The notes beneath the pieces were generated by a model. The model was given only the letters and a program-made list of their open reading frames with translations, ran no database searches and was not told where the DNA came from. From Pseudomonas sp. RIT409 (GTDB taxonomy: Bacteria; Pseudomonadota; Gammaproteobacteria; Pseudomonadales; Pseudomonadaceae), in assembly GCF_003052515.2 (NCBI RefSeq), contig NZ_QARE02000004.1, forward strand, positions 248,001 to 312,000: a DNA stretch of 64,000 bases, written 5' to 3'. This document shows, piece after piece, positions 41,059-50,681 of this stretch (its first letter is position 1; each line of letters opens with the position of its first letter). The position numbers were made by a program, and so were the translations under genes.

Positions 41059-41456
41059 AACGGCTGCTGGTAACCCTGGCCATCTCGCTGCTCAGCGGTT
41101 GTGCCCATGACAGCGAGGCGCTCAGGCGTGACCACGGGTATGTGCTGGAATGGATCGGCGAACGCCCCTTGATCGACAGCAGTCACTTGACCATGACCTT
41201 GGGCGAGGATGGCCGAGCCTACGGCAGTGGTGGCTGCAACCACTGGTTCGCGGCGTACCGGCTGGAGGGTGATGCGATCAGCTTCGGCCCGGTTGGCAGC
41301 ACCCGCAGGCTCTGCGCCCCGGCGCTGATGGAACAGGAGCGTCGATTCTTCGACGCCCTGGGCCACGTGCAGCGTTGGGACCTGTCGAACGTCCAGCAAC
41401 TGCAACTCTGGCCCGCCGAGGGGTTGCCGCTGCGGTTGTGGCTTGAAGAAGACTGA
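41055..41456 (+). CDS. META-domain lipoprotein
   Basis: A 133-aa predicted lipoprotein: signal MKRLLVTLAISLLSGC with lipobox LLSGC, then a META/HslJ-like domain with GEDGRAYGSGGCNHWFAAYRLEGDAISFGPVGSTRRLC, the usual GC-N signature. It is probably anchored in the outer membrane. HslJ-type proteins are linked to heat or antibiotic tolerance in other bacteria, not shown here. Its ATG lies within the stop of the preceding gene. Confidence 0.88.
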   Translation: MKRLLVTLAISLLSGCAHDSEALRRDHGYVLEWIGERPLIDSSHLTMTLGEDGRAYGSGGCNHWFAAYRLEGDAISFGPVGSTRRLCAPALMEQERRFFDALGHVQRWDLSNVQQLQLWPAEGLPLRLWLEED

Positions 41457-41498
41457 ATCATCCGCCTGCCGACAACCTGCCGTGGCTGAGCGAGGGAC

Positions 41499-41966
41499 TC
41501 AACCCTTGCCTTTGAGCTCAGCCAGTTTCTGCGCCACGCCTGCTGCGGTCTGCTCCCCCATCAGTTGTTCACGCACCTTGCCCTTGTCGTCGATGATGTA
41601 AGTCACGGGCAATGCTTCGCTCTTGGGCAGGTCGTATTGCTCGGCGGGGTCCTGGGCCAACACGGTGAACTTGATGCCCAGCGCGTTGGCAGCGCTTTTC
41701 AGGTCTTCGCCCTGCAGGTTATCGAAATTGACCCCGAACACGCTGACGTTCTGCCCTTGCGTCTGCTCGGCCAACGCATTCAATTCGGGGATTTCCGTTC
41801 GGCAGGGCCCGCACCATTCCGCCCAGTAGTTGATGACCAGCCAGTGTTTGTCCACCCGGTCGCTGGCGACCTTCTGACCGTTCTGGTCGGTGCCCAGATC
41901 CACCCCGCACCCACTGAGCAACATACTGCCGAAAAGCACTACCGCTGCTGCCAACCGCCTTGCCAT
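41499..41966 (-). CDS. TlpA-like thioredoxin-family lipoprotein
   Basis: A 155-aa predicted lipoprotein (signal to residue ~17, lipobox MLLSGC) with a thioredoxin fold. The redox motif is WCGPC in INYWAEWCGPCRTEIPEL, and the cis-proline is in LPVTYIIDDKG. It probably acts as a periplasmic thiol reductase. The start at 41966 matches the signal peptide; a longer frame lacks a leader. It is divergent from the arsC-like gene. Confidence 0.92.
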   Translation of the reverse strand: MARRLAAAVVLFGSMLLSGCGVDLGTDQNGQKVASDRVDKHWLVINYWAEWCGPCRTEIPELNALAEQTQGQNVSVFGVNFDNLQGEDLKSAANALGIKFTVLAQDPAEQYDLPKSEALPVTYIIDDKGKVREQLMGEQTAAGVAQKLAELKGKG

Positions 41967-42068
41967 GATGCATGTTCCTTTCGAAGAAAACCCGATGCAG
42001 GCGCTCGCTTGGCCTTTACCGTCACCGCTGTAGAATAGCCGCCACCTCATGAAAGATGCGACCTGCAA

Positions 42069-43430
<1,362 letters not shown>

Positions 43431-43493
43431 GCTTGCGCGCGCCTGTACAACCTCGCACTTCAAACCCCTATCAAGATTCTCCCTGGAGAGGGC

Positions 43494-44165
43494 ATGCAAG
43501 ACTACAAATGGCTCCATGAATACTGCCTCAACCGTTTCGGCTCCGCCGCCGCGCTCGACGCCCACCTGCCTGAACCCGCCACCCCCACACAGCTCAAAGC
43601 GCTCAGCGACGACCGTTACTTGTCGACGCTGGCACTGCGGGTGTTCCGCGCGGGCTTGAAGCACAGCGTCGTCGACGCCAAATGGCCGGCGTTCGAGCAG
43701 GTGTTCTTCGGCTTCGACCCGCAGAAGGTCACGCTGATGGGCGCGGACCATATCGAGCGCCTCATGCAGGATGAACGCATCATCCGCCATCTGGGCAAAT
43801 TGAAAAGCGTGCCGCGCAATGCCCAGATGATCCTCGATATCACCCAGGCACACGGCAGCTTTGGCCAGTTCATCGCCGATTGGCCAGTGACCGATATCGT
43901 CGGCCTGTGGCGCTACCTGGCCAAGCACGGCAATCAGTTGGGTGGGCTGTCGGCACCGCGCTTTCTGAGAATGGTGGGCAAGGACACGTTCATCCCCAGC
44001 GACGACGTAGTGGCCGCGCTCAACGCGCAAAACATCGTCGACAAGGTGCCGACCAGCCAGCGCGATCAGGCAGCGGTGCAGGCAGCGTTCAACCAATGGC
44101 ACGCCGAAAGCGGCCGACCGCTTTGCCAGTTGTCGATGATGCTGGCCTACACGACCAACCACTGA
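43494..44165 (+). CDS. DNA-3-methyladenine glycosylase I-like protein
   Basis: A 223-aa helical protein of the Tag/HhH-GPD-like superfamily. Segments ALRVFRAGLKHSVVDAKWPAFEQVFFGFDPQKV and NAQMILDITQAHGSFGQFIADWP match the Tag fold (substrate pocket and helix). It would excise 3-methyladenine from DNA. The typical zinc-binding C/H ends of Tag are not obvious, so the substrate may differ. The ATG at 43494 follows GGAGAGG. Confidence 0.8.
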   Translation: MQDYKWLHEYCLNRFGSAAALDAHLPEPATPTQLKALSDDRYLSTLALRVFRAGLKHSVVDAKWPAFEQVFFGFDPQKVTLMGADHIERLMQDERIIRHLGKLKSVPRNAQMILDITQAHGSFGQFIADWPVTDIVGLWRYLAKHGNQLGGLSAPRFLRMVGKDTFIPSDDVVAALNAQNIVDKVPTSQRDQAAVQAAFNQWHAESGRPLCQLSMMLAYTTNH

Positions 44166-44213
44166 TCTTTTTTTCACCCGACCGCATTGGCACGGCGCGT
44201 AACAAATTGGAGG

Positions 44214-44223
44214 TCGTATACAA
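44214..44223 (+). promoter_or_regulatory. GTATAC operator before the GntR gene
   Basis: TCGTATACAA fits the FadR-subfamily GntR consensus (TnGTnnnACnA). It lies 35 nt upstream of the GntR start codon, so autoregulation is likely. Similar sites precede the transporter at 49780 and the deaminase at 55859. Confidence 0.5.
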
Positions 44224-44257
44224 TATCCGGCATCCGCCCACAGCCCGAGTCCTGCGC

Positions 44258-44941
44258 GTGCCCTTTCTCCTCCCTGACGCACCCAACCTCGGCGTCGCCC
44301 CGTCGGCGTCCGAGGTCATTGCCAAATTTCTCCGCGAGTCGATCATTTCCGGCCAGTTCGCCGAAGACGAACCCATTCGGCAGGACGACATTGCACGCGT
44401 GTTCAATGTAAGCAAGATTCCGGTGCGCGAAGCCTTGAAACGGCTGGAAGCCGAGGGCCTGGTGCAATTCCAGCGCAACAAGGGCGCGGTGGTCACGCGC
44501 ATTTCCGAGCCGGAGCTGGCGCAGATTTTCGAAGTACGGGTGCTGTTGGAGGTCCAGGCGATTCGCTTGGCCGTGCCGCGCTTGACCCAGGCCCAGCTTG
44601 ACCGAGCCAGGGCCATCTGTGACGAGTTCGTCGGCGATGACGACATCGGCCGCTGGGCTGAGCTGAACTGGGCTTTCCATACGTGCCTCTACGAAGCCGC
44701 GCAGCGCCCGTTTCTGCTGAACATGATCCGCTCGATTCACGACAAGGTGGAACGCTATCTGCGGGTGCAGATGAGTTTTGACGAGGGCAAGGAACGCGCC
44801 GACCAAGAGCACCGTGAAATCCTCAAGGCCTGTGCCGATCGTGACGTGGAGACCGCCGCCGAACTCATCGAACATCACATCATCGGCGTCTGCCGAGCGC
44901 TCTATGCGCATCTGCCCCACGCCGAGATCAGCGAAATCTGA
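44258..44941 (+). CDS. GntR-family transcriptional regulator (FCD domain)
   Basis: A 227-aa regulator of the FadR subfamily. The N-terminal winged helix-turn-helix spans residues ~15–75 (IRQDDIARVFNVSKIPVREALKRLEAEGLV); the C-terminal FCD ligand domain has the metal-site histidines in NWAFHTCLYEA, DQEHREIL and EHHIIG. GTG 44258 is the likely start; no strong ribosome site is seen. It heads the hydroxyproline cluster and carries a TCGTATACAA site in its own leader. The ligand is probably a hydroxyproline or pathway intermediate. Confidence 0.88.
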   Translation: MPFLLPDAPNLGVAPSASEVIAKFLRESIISGQFAEDEPIRQDDIARVFNVSKIPVREALKRLEAEGLVQFQRNKGAVVTRISEPELAQIFEVRVLLEVQAIRLAVPRLTQAQLDRARAICDEFVGDDDIGRWAELNWAFHTCLYEAAQRPFLLNMIRSIHDKVERYLRVQMSFDEGKERADQEHREILKACADRDVETAAELIEHHIIGVCRALYAHLPHAEISEI

Positions 44942-45112
44942 CCGCTCGGGCACTGTGCCGATTTCGTCATCGCCGAGGGCGAAATCGGTCAAGACCCGTT
45001 ATCCCGTTCCCGCCAATCTGTTGCCGGTCGTCAACGACTGTCGCCGATCCAGCGCATTGTCCGTATCCGGGGCGCGCAGCGATTCGCGCAACTCACTGGC
45101 AGGGGGTAGCAC

Positions 45113-46063
45113 ATGAAACGCATCCAGATCCTCGACTCCCACACCGGCGGCGAACCCACTCGTCTGGTGCTGGATGGCTTTCCCGACCTCGGCCACGGCA
45201 GCATGGCGGAGCGGCGACAGCTGTTGGCCGATGCCTATGACGACTGGCGCGCGGCCACGGTCCTCGAGCCTCGCGGCAGCGACGTGCTGGTGGGTGCGCT
45301 GTTGTGCGAGCCTGTCGATCCCCAGTGCTGTGCCGGGGTGATCTTCTTCAATAACTCGGGGTATCTGGGCATGTGCGGCCACGGCACGATCGGCCTGGTG
45401 GTGTCACTGGCACATCTGGGCAGGATCGGACCAGGGGTCCACCGCATCGAAACTCCGGTGGGTACCGTCCAGGCGACCCTGCATGAAGACCGTTCGGTCA
45501 GCGTCGACAACGTCCCGTCCTATCGCTATCGCAAGAGCTTCATCGTTGACGTGCCGGGCGTGGGCAGCGTGACCGGCGACATTGCCTGGGGCGGCAACTG
45601 GTTCTTCCTCATTGCCGACCATGGCCTGAGCGTGTCGAGCGATCACCTCGACGCACTGACCGACTACACCTGGAAAGTCCGTCAGGCGCTGGAGAGCCAG
45701 GGCGTTCGGGGTGAAGACGGCGGCATTATCGATCACATCGAACTGTTCGCCGATGACGATCAGGCTGACAGCCGCAACTTCGTCCTGTGCCCCGGCAAAG
45801 CCTACGACCGCTCACCCTGCGGCACCGGCACCAGCGCCAAACTGGCTTGCCTGGCCGCAGACGGCAAGCTGGAGCCGGGCGCCGTCTGGCAACAGGCAAG
45901 CGTCATCGGCAGCCAGTTCGAGGGCAGTTTCAAGTGGCAACATGGCGAACGGCAGTTGGGCGACCGCATCGTCCCTACGATCCGCGGGCGAGCCTACATC
46001 AGCGCTGAAGCGACCTTGCTGTTGGACGATGCCGACCCGTTCGCCTGGGGCATTCGCCTTTGA
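45113..46063 (+). CDS. lhpA: 4-hydroxyproline 2-epimerase
   Basis: A 316-aa proline-racemase-superfamily enzyme. Both catalytic cysteines are present, Cys88 in MCGHGTIG and Cys236 in [14 protein letters not shown]. It interconverts trans-4-hydroxy-L-proline and cis-4-hydroxy-D-proline, the first step of hydroxyproline breakdown. The ATG follows a GGCAGGGGG leader. It overlaps the FAD dehydrogenase gene by 4 nt, which oxidises its product. Confidence 0.92.
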   Translation: MKRIQILDSHTGGEPTRLVLDGFPDLGHGSMAERRQLLADAYDDWRAATVLEPRGSDVLVGALLCEPVDPQCCAGVIFFNNSGYLGMCGHGTIGLVVSLAHLGRIGPGVHRIETPVGTVQATLHEDRSVSVDNVPSYRYRKSFIVDVPGVGSVTGDIAWGGNWFFLIADHGLSVSSDHLDALTDYTWKVRQALESQGVRGEDGGIIDHIELFADDDQADSRNFVLCPGKAYDRSPCGTGTSAKLACLAADGKLEPGAVWQQASVIGSQFEGSFKWQHGERQLGDRIVPTIRGRAYISAEATLLLDDADPFAWGIRL

Positions 46064-47193
46064 TCGAGGGCAAGGCGGCCGACGTGATCGTGATCGGCGG
46101 CGGGATCATCGGGGCCGCTTGCGCGGACGAACTGGCTCGCCACGGCGTCAACGTGCTGGTGCTCGATTGCCAGCGCCCGGCCGCGACGGCGGCGGGGATG
46201 GGCCATCTGGTAGTGCTGGACCACAGCCCGGCCGAACTGGCCTTGGGGAATTACTCCGTCGGGCTGTGGCGCGAGCTGGCGCCGCACATGCCCGATGACT
46301 GCGCCCTGCGCACCAACGGTACGTTATGGCTGGCCTGCAACGATCAGGAAATGGTCGAGGCCGAGCGTAAACACGCGGCGTTGAACGAATACGGCATGGC
46401 GTGCGAGTTGCTGACCGGCGCCGAGGTGGCGGACGCTGAGCCCGCGCTGCGTCCAGGACTTGCGGGCGCGCTGAGGGTCGCGGGCGACGGGATACTCTAC
46501 GCACCGAATGCGGCGCGCTGGCTGTTGCAACGCCAGCCCCGTCAGGTGCGACAGCAGCGGGCGGAGGTGGTGGACGTCCAGGGGCCTCGCGTACGGCTGG
46601 CGGACGGCCAATGGCTGCAAGCCGACGCCGTGGTGCTGGCCAACGGCATCCACGCCAGGACGCTGTGCCCTGAGTTGCCACTGGAACCGAAAAAAGGTCA
46701 TCTGTTGATCACTGACCGCTACCCGGCCCGGATCACCCACACCCTCGTCGAACTGGGCTATGTCACCAGCGCGCATCAAGGCAAGGGCCCGTCGGTGGCG
46801 TTCAACGTCCAGCAGCGTCCCACCGGGCAACTGTTCGTCGGCTCATCCCGGCAGTTCGATCAAGATGACGCGGCCATCGATGCCGCGATGTTGGGCCGGA
46901 TGCTGCGGCGTGCCATGGAATTTCTGCCGGACCTGGGAACCCTGAACGGCATCCGCAGTTGGACGGGCTTGCGTGCTGCCAGCCCGGACGGGCAGCCCCT
47001 GATCGGGGAACATCCCGCGCAACCCGGCCTGTGGCTGGCCGTGGGGCATGAAGGGCTGGGGGTGACCACCGCCACGGGGACGGCCCGTCTGCTGGCTGCG
47101 CAATTGCTGCGCGCGCCGCTGCCCGAACCCCTTCAGGCGCACCTGAACGCCTTTTTGCCGCAACGCTTCATTGGAGCCTCCGCCCATGCCTGA
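46060..47193 (+). CDS. lhpB: D-hydroxyproline dehydrogenase, FAD subunit (DadA-like)
   Basis: A 377-aa flavoprotein of the D-amino-acid oxidase family. The FAD site is [21 protein letters not shown], and the C-terminal block [14 protein letters not shown] to [18 protein letters not shown] closes the fold. It oxidises cis-4-hydroxy-D-proline to pyrroline-4-hydroxy-2-carboxylate together with the two following subunits. The best start is the unusual TTG at 46060, which overlaps the epimerase stop (TTGA). Confidence 0.88.
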   Translation: MIEGKAADVIVIGGGIIGAACADELARHGVNVLVLDCQRPAATAAGMGHLVVLDHSPAELALGNYSVGLWRELAPHMPDDCALRTNGTLWLACNDQEMVEAERKHAALNEYGMACELLTGAEVADAEPALRPGLAGALRVAGDGILYAPNAARWLLQRQPRQVRQQRAEVVDVQGPRVRLADGQWLQADAVVLANGIHARTLCPELPLEPKKGHLLITDRYPARITHTLVELGYVTSAHQGKGPSVAFNVQQRPTGQLFVGSSRQFDQDDAAIDAAMLGRMLRRAMEFLPDLGTLNGIRSWTGLRAASPDGQPLIGEHPAQPGLWLAVGHEGLGVTTATGTARLLAAQLLRAPLPEPLQAHLNAFLPQRFIGASAHA

Positions 47194-47422
47194 GCTGAAT
47201 ATCGATGGTCAGCCGGTTCGTTTCAGCCCCGGCACTACGGTGGCGGCCGCCTTGATGTCCAGTGGCGACCGTTGCGCCCGTACATCGGTGAGCGGGCTGC
47301 GGCGTGCGCCGCTGTGCGGGATGGGCATCTGTCAGGAATGCCGTGTCAACATCGACGGCCTGCGCCGGTTGGCCTGCCAGACGCTGTGCCGTGAGGGCAT
47401 GCAGGTGGAGACACGCTCATGA
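47186..47422 (+). CDS. [2Fe-2S] subunit of D-hydroxyproline dehydrogenase
   Basis: A 78-aa ferredoxin-like protein. The cluster ligands are Cys in LCGMGICQEC (C-x4-C-x2-C) and a fourth in RLACQT, as in the HcnA subunit family. It should pass electrons between the flavin subunits. It overlaps the preceding gene by 8 nt and the next by 4 nt, so the three subunits are made together. Confidence 0.9.
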   Translation: MPELNIDGQPVRFSPGTTVAAALMSSGDRCARTSVSGLRRAPLCGMGICQECRVNIDGLRRLACQTLCREGMQVETRS

Positions 47423-48699
47423 GTGACAGCGTCGACCTGCTGATCGTCGGCGCCGGCCCCGCCGGAATGGCTGCAGCCCTGGCAGCGGCCCCCAGCGGCA
47501 TGCGCATCGCGATCCTCGACGACAACTCACAGCCCGGCGGGCAGATATGGCGAGACGGCTCGCAGGCGCGGCTACCGGCGCAGGCCATTGCGATGCGCGC
47601 CGCGCTGGCTCGGTACCCCCATGTTCAGGTGCACAGTAGCACCCGGGTCGTGGCGCTGACGGGCCCCAGGCAGGTGCTGCTGGAAAACGCCGAACGTGGC
47701 TGGGTGTTGAAATACGATGCGTTGATCCTGTGCACCGGCGCCCGCGAGCGGCTGCTGCCCTTTCCGGGCTGGACGCTGCCCGGCGTCACCGGCGCAGGCG
47801 GCCTGCAAGCCTTGATCAAGGGTGGCTTGCCGGTGGCGGGCGAGCGCGTCGTCATCGCGGGAAGTGGTCCGTTATTGTTGGCCACGGCAGCCACCGCCAG
47901 CCAGCACGGCGCCGTGGTCGTGCGCATCGCCGAACAGGCGGCTCTGAGCGCGGTCAGCCGATTCGCGGCAGGTCTGTGGCGATGGCCGAACAAGGCGGCT
48001 CAAGCCTTGACGCTGAGCAGTACCCGCTACCGGACGTCCGCCTATGTCATTGCCGCCGTGGGCTCGGACCGGCTTGAGTCGGTGCGAATCCAGGCGGGAA
48101 CCAGCGTCCAGGAAATCCGCTGCGACCGCCTGGCCTGCGGCTTCGGGCTGGTGCCCAACGTTGAGATCGCTGCCGCCCTGGGCTGTCGCATCGAACAGCA
48201 GGCGGTCGCGGTGGACGCCTGGCAGACCACCAGCGTCGCAGGCCTGTACGCAGCAGGAGAATGCACCGGTTTCGGCGGCAGTGAGCTGGCCCTGATCGAG
48301 GGGCGGATCGCAGGGTTGGTCGCCAGCGGCCAGAAGGACGAAGCGCAGGCCTGCTGGTCGCAGCGTCAGCGTTGGCAACGCTTCGCCGACACCTTGAACC
48401 GCGCATTTTCACTCACGCCAGCCGTGAGACACCTGGCCGCGGCGGACACACTGGTCTGTCGCTGCGAAGACGTGCCCTACTTGGCCCTGGCGCCTCACGG
48501 CGACTGGACGAGCGCTAAGCTGAACACCCGCTGCGGCATGGGCGCGTGCCAAGGCCGAATCTGCGCCACGGCTGCCCAGACGTTATTCGGCTGGGAAGCC
48601 CCATGCCCACGGCCGCCCTTCAGCCCGGCGCGCATCGCGACATTGGCGTGTCTCGACGACGCCGACGGTTCCAGCGCTGCGCCTTCCTGTATCGGCTGA
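47419..48699 (+). CDS. FAD/NAD-type subunit of D-hydroxyproline dehydrogenase
   Basis: A 426-aa pyridine-nucleotide-disulfide-reductase-like flavoprotein (HcnB/SoxA type). FAD-binding LLIVGAGPAGMAAALAAA and DDNSQPGGQIWR lie at the N-terminus, a second Rossmann motif VVIAGSGPLLLATAATASQHG in the middle, and a C-terminal [2Fe-2S] BFD-like domain with VCRCED and CGMGACQGRIC. Together with the two preceding gene products it forms a membrane-linked dehydrogenase feeding the respiratory chain. Confidence 0.9.
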   Translation: MSDSVDLLIVGAGPAGMAAALAAAPSGMRIAILDDNSQPGGQIWRDGSQARLPAQAIAMRAALARYPHVQVHSSTRVVALTGPRQVLLENAERGWVLKYDALILCTGARERLLPFPGWTLPGVTGAGGLQALIKGGLPVAGERVVIAGSGPLLLATAATASQHGAVVVRIAEQAALSAVSRFAAGLWRWPNKAAQALTLSSTRYRTSAYVIAAVGSDRLESVRIQAGTSVQEIRCDRLACGFGLVPNVEIAAALGCRIEQQAVAVDAWQTTSVAGLYAAGECTGFGGSELALIEGRIAGLVASGQKDEAQACWSQRQRWQRFADTLNRAFSLTPAVRHLAAADTLVCRCEDVPYLALAPHGDWTSAKLNTRCGMGACQGRICATAAQTLFGWEAPCPRPPFSPARIATLACLDDADGSSAAPSCIG

Positions 48700-48769
48700 T
48701 TCGGAGCAGACGCGCGGGGCTAGAATCCGGCATCATCGGCGATGTCTCTCGATGCCCTGCGGCGCCTAA

Positions 48770-49513
48770 ATGCTCGACTTGATTCCCACTTCCCCCCTCG
48801 ACAGCCTCGACCAGTTGCTGAGCAGCCTGGAACGGGTTGCACCGCTGTTCGACGCGATCCCCGGCGTGGTGTTCTTCGTCAAAGACACGCAGGCGCGGTA
48901 CGCGCTGGTCAATCAGACGCTGGTGCAACGCTGCGGCTGCAAGGAGAAGCGCCAACTGGTCGGGCGCACCGCAGAGGACGTATTCCCGGCCAGATTCGGG
49001 CCGCTGTACACCGCCCAGGACCGACGCGTCCTGGCTGACGGCAGGCAACTGAGCGACCAACTGGAACTGCACCTTTATTACGGCAACCGGCCTGTCTGGT
49101 GCTTGACGCACAAGATTGCCCTGCGCGACAGCCGGGGCACTATCATCGGCCTGGCGGGCATATCGCGCGACTTGCAGACCCTGCACTCACACCCCGCCTA
49201 CCAGAAACTGGCCGAAGTCGATGGCTACATTCGCGAGCATTTCGCCCGCCCGATCACCCTGGAAGAACTGACGGCAATCGCCGGGCTTTCCGTCGCGCAA
49301 CTGGAGCGCTACTGCAAGAAAATTTTTCAGCTCACCCCTCGGCAGATGATCCACAAAGCGCGCTTGGGTGAAGCCTCTCGGCTGCTGCGTGAACACCTCT
49401 CGATCACTGAGGTGGCGTTACGTTGCGGCTATACGGACCACAGCGCCTTCAGTCGCCAGTTCCGGGCTCTGACCGGCGTTTCACCGAGCCAATACCGCGA
49501 GTCCCAACAGTAA
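48770..49513 (+). CDS. AraC-family regulator with N-terminal PAS domain
   Basis: A 247-aa regulator. Residues ~15–125 form a PAS domain (IPGVVFFVKDTQARYALVNQTLVQRCG) and residues ~145–245 an AraC DNA-binding domain with two helix-turn-helix motifs (ITLEELTAIAGLSVAQLERYCKKIF and SITEVALRCGYTDHSAFSRQFRALTGVSPSQYR). Most AraC proteins have a cupin instead. By position it is the local counterpart of the hydroxyproline activator LhpR of P. aeruginosa; the ligand is inferred, not shown. Confidence 0.88.
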   Translation: MLDLIPTSPLDSLDQLLSSLERVAPLFDAIPGVVFFVKDTQARYALVNQTLVQRCGCKEKRQLVGRTAEDVFPARFGPLYTAQDRRVLADGRQLSDQLELHLYYGNRPVWCLTHKIALRDSRGTIIGLAGISRDLQTLHSHPAYQKLAEVDGYIREHFARPITLEELTAIAGLSVAQLERYCKKIFQLTPRQMIHKARLGEASRLLREHLSITEVALRCGYTDHSAFSRQFRALTGVSPSQYRESQQ

Positions 49514-49723
49514 CGGCTAGGCCTGCTGCTCCCCCCCGCCCTGGCGTCGGCCCTCATCAGCAGAACCGTCCGGGCCGTGCCTCGATAGAGCATCGCCCTG
49601 CTTTTTTGCTCCCTTATGTAACACCGCCACCCGATCCGCCGGACGCCCGCGTCCCGTAACCCACTGATCCTCCGACTGAATTGCGACGAGGGCCAAAGAG
49701 GCACGCCCCATGCATAGAAAATA

Positions 49724-49733
49724 TCGTATACGA
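49724..49733 (+). promoter_or_regulatory. GTATAC operator before the ABC transporter
   Basis: TCGTATACGA, matching the FadR-subfamily operator consensus, lies 46 nt upstream of the solute-binding protein gene. It shares ten flanking bases (CGTATACGAAAT) with the site before the deaminase at 55859, indicating control by the same GntR protein. Confidence 0.55.
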
Positions 49734-49779
49734 AATCACTTATCCGGCTGTTTCCTTACGTGCATCCACCGAGGCATCT

Positions 49780-50598
49780 ATGAAAAAGCATGCTGTTGCA
49801 GTAGCCCTCCTCGCCGTCATGAGTTCGTCCTTCATCAATGCAGCCTTGGCCGACAAGCTCGATGACATCATCGACTCCGGCAAACTCCGCTGCGCCGTGA
49901 CACTGGATTTTCCGCCGATGGGCTCGCGGGATGACAAGAACAACCCGGTCGGATTCGACGTCGATTACTGCAACGACCTGGCGAAAGTGCTGGGCGTCAC
50001 CGCCGAAGTGGTGGAGACACCGTTCCCTGACCGGATTCCGGCCCTGGTCTCCGGGCGTGCCGATGTCATCGTCGCCTCCACCTCCGACACCCTGGAGCGG
50101 GCCAAAACGGTAGCCATGACGATCCCTTACTTCGCCTTTCAGATGGTCGTGCTGACCCGCGACAACACCGGCATCGGTAAATACGAGGACCTTAAAGGCA
50201 AAAACGTCGGCAACACCAGTGGCACTTACGAGGCGATCGCCCTGGAGAAGGACCAGAAGGCCTGGGGCACCGGCAGCTTCCGCGCTTATCAGACCCAGAA
50301 CGACACCATACTGGCGGTTGCGCAAGGCCATATCGATGCGACGGTCGTGACCAACACCGTTGCGGCCGCGACACTCAAATCCGGCAAGTACAAGGGGCTG
50401 AAAGTCGCCGGTAACGCGCCTTACGTCATCGATTACGTGTCCCTGGCCGCCAAGCGCAACGAGTACGGCTTGATCCATTACCTGAACCTGTTCGTCAACC
50501 AGCAAGTGCGCACCGGCCGCTACGAAGAATTGTGGAAGAAGTGGGTGGGCGATGACATCAAGCCCGCAAACCTGACGGTGCCAGGTGTGTATTACTGA
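49780..50598 (+). CDS. Periplasmic solute-binding protein, polar amino acid family
   Basis: A 272-aa protein with a signal peptide (residues 1–25, AALA-DK) and a family-3 binding fold: LRCAVTLDFPPMGSRDDKNNPVGFDVDYCNDLAKVLG, then FPDRIPALVSGRADVIVASTSDTLERAKTV. It feeds the permease and ATPase encoded downstream. From its neighbours the ligand is probably hydroxyproline or a related imino acid. The ATG at 49780 gives a normal signal peptide. Confidence 0.92.
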   Translation: MKKHAVAVALLAVMSSSFINAALADKLDDIIDSGKLRCAVTLDFPPMGSRDDKNNPVGFDVDYCNDLAKVLGVTAEVVETPFPDRIPALVSGRADVIVASTSDTLERAKTVAMTIPYFAFQMVVLTRDNTGIGKYEDLKGKNVGNTSGTYEAIALEKDQKAWGTGSFRAYQTQNDTILAVAQGHIDATVVTNTVAAATLKSGKYKGLKVAGNAPYVIDYVSLAAKRNEYGLIHYLNLFVNQQVRTGRYEELWKKWVGDDIKPANLTVPGVYY

Positions 50599-50681
50599 GT
50601 CCCGTTAAACCCTGGCGTCGATCAGCCGGGCCGATGTCGCCTGTCGGCGTGACGCATGAAGCTCTCATTCAGGAATCCACG

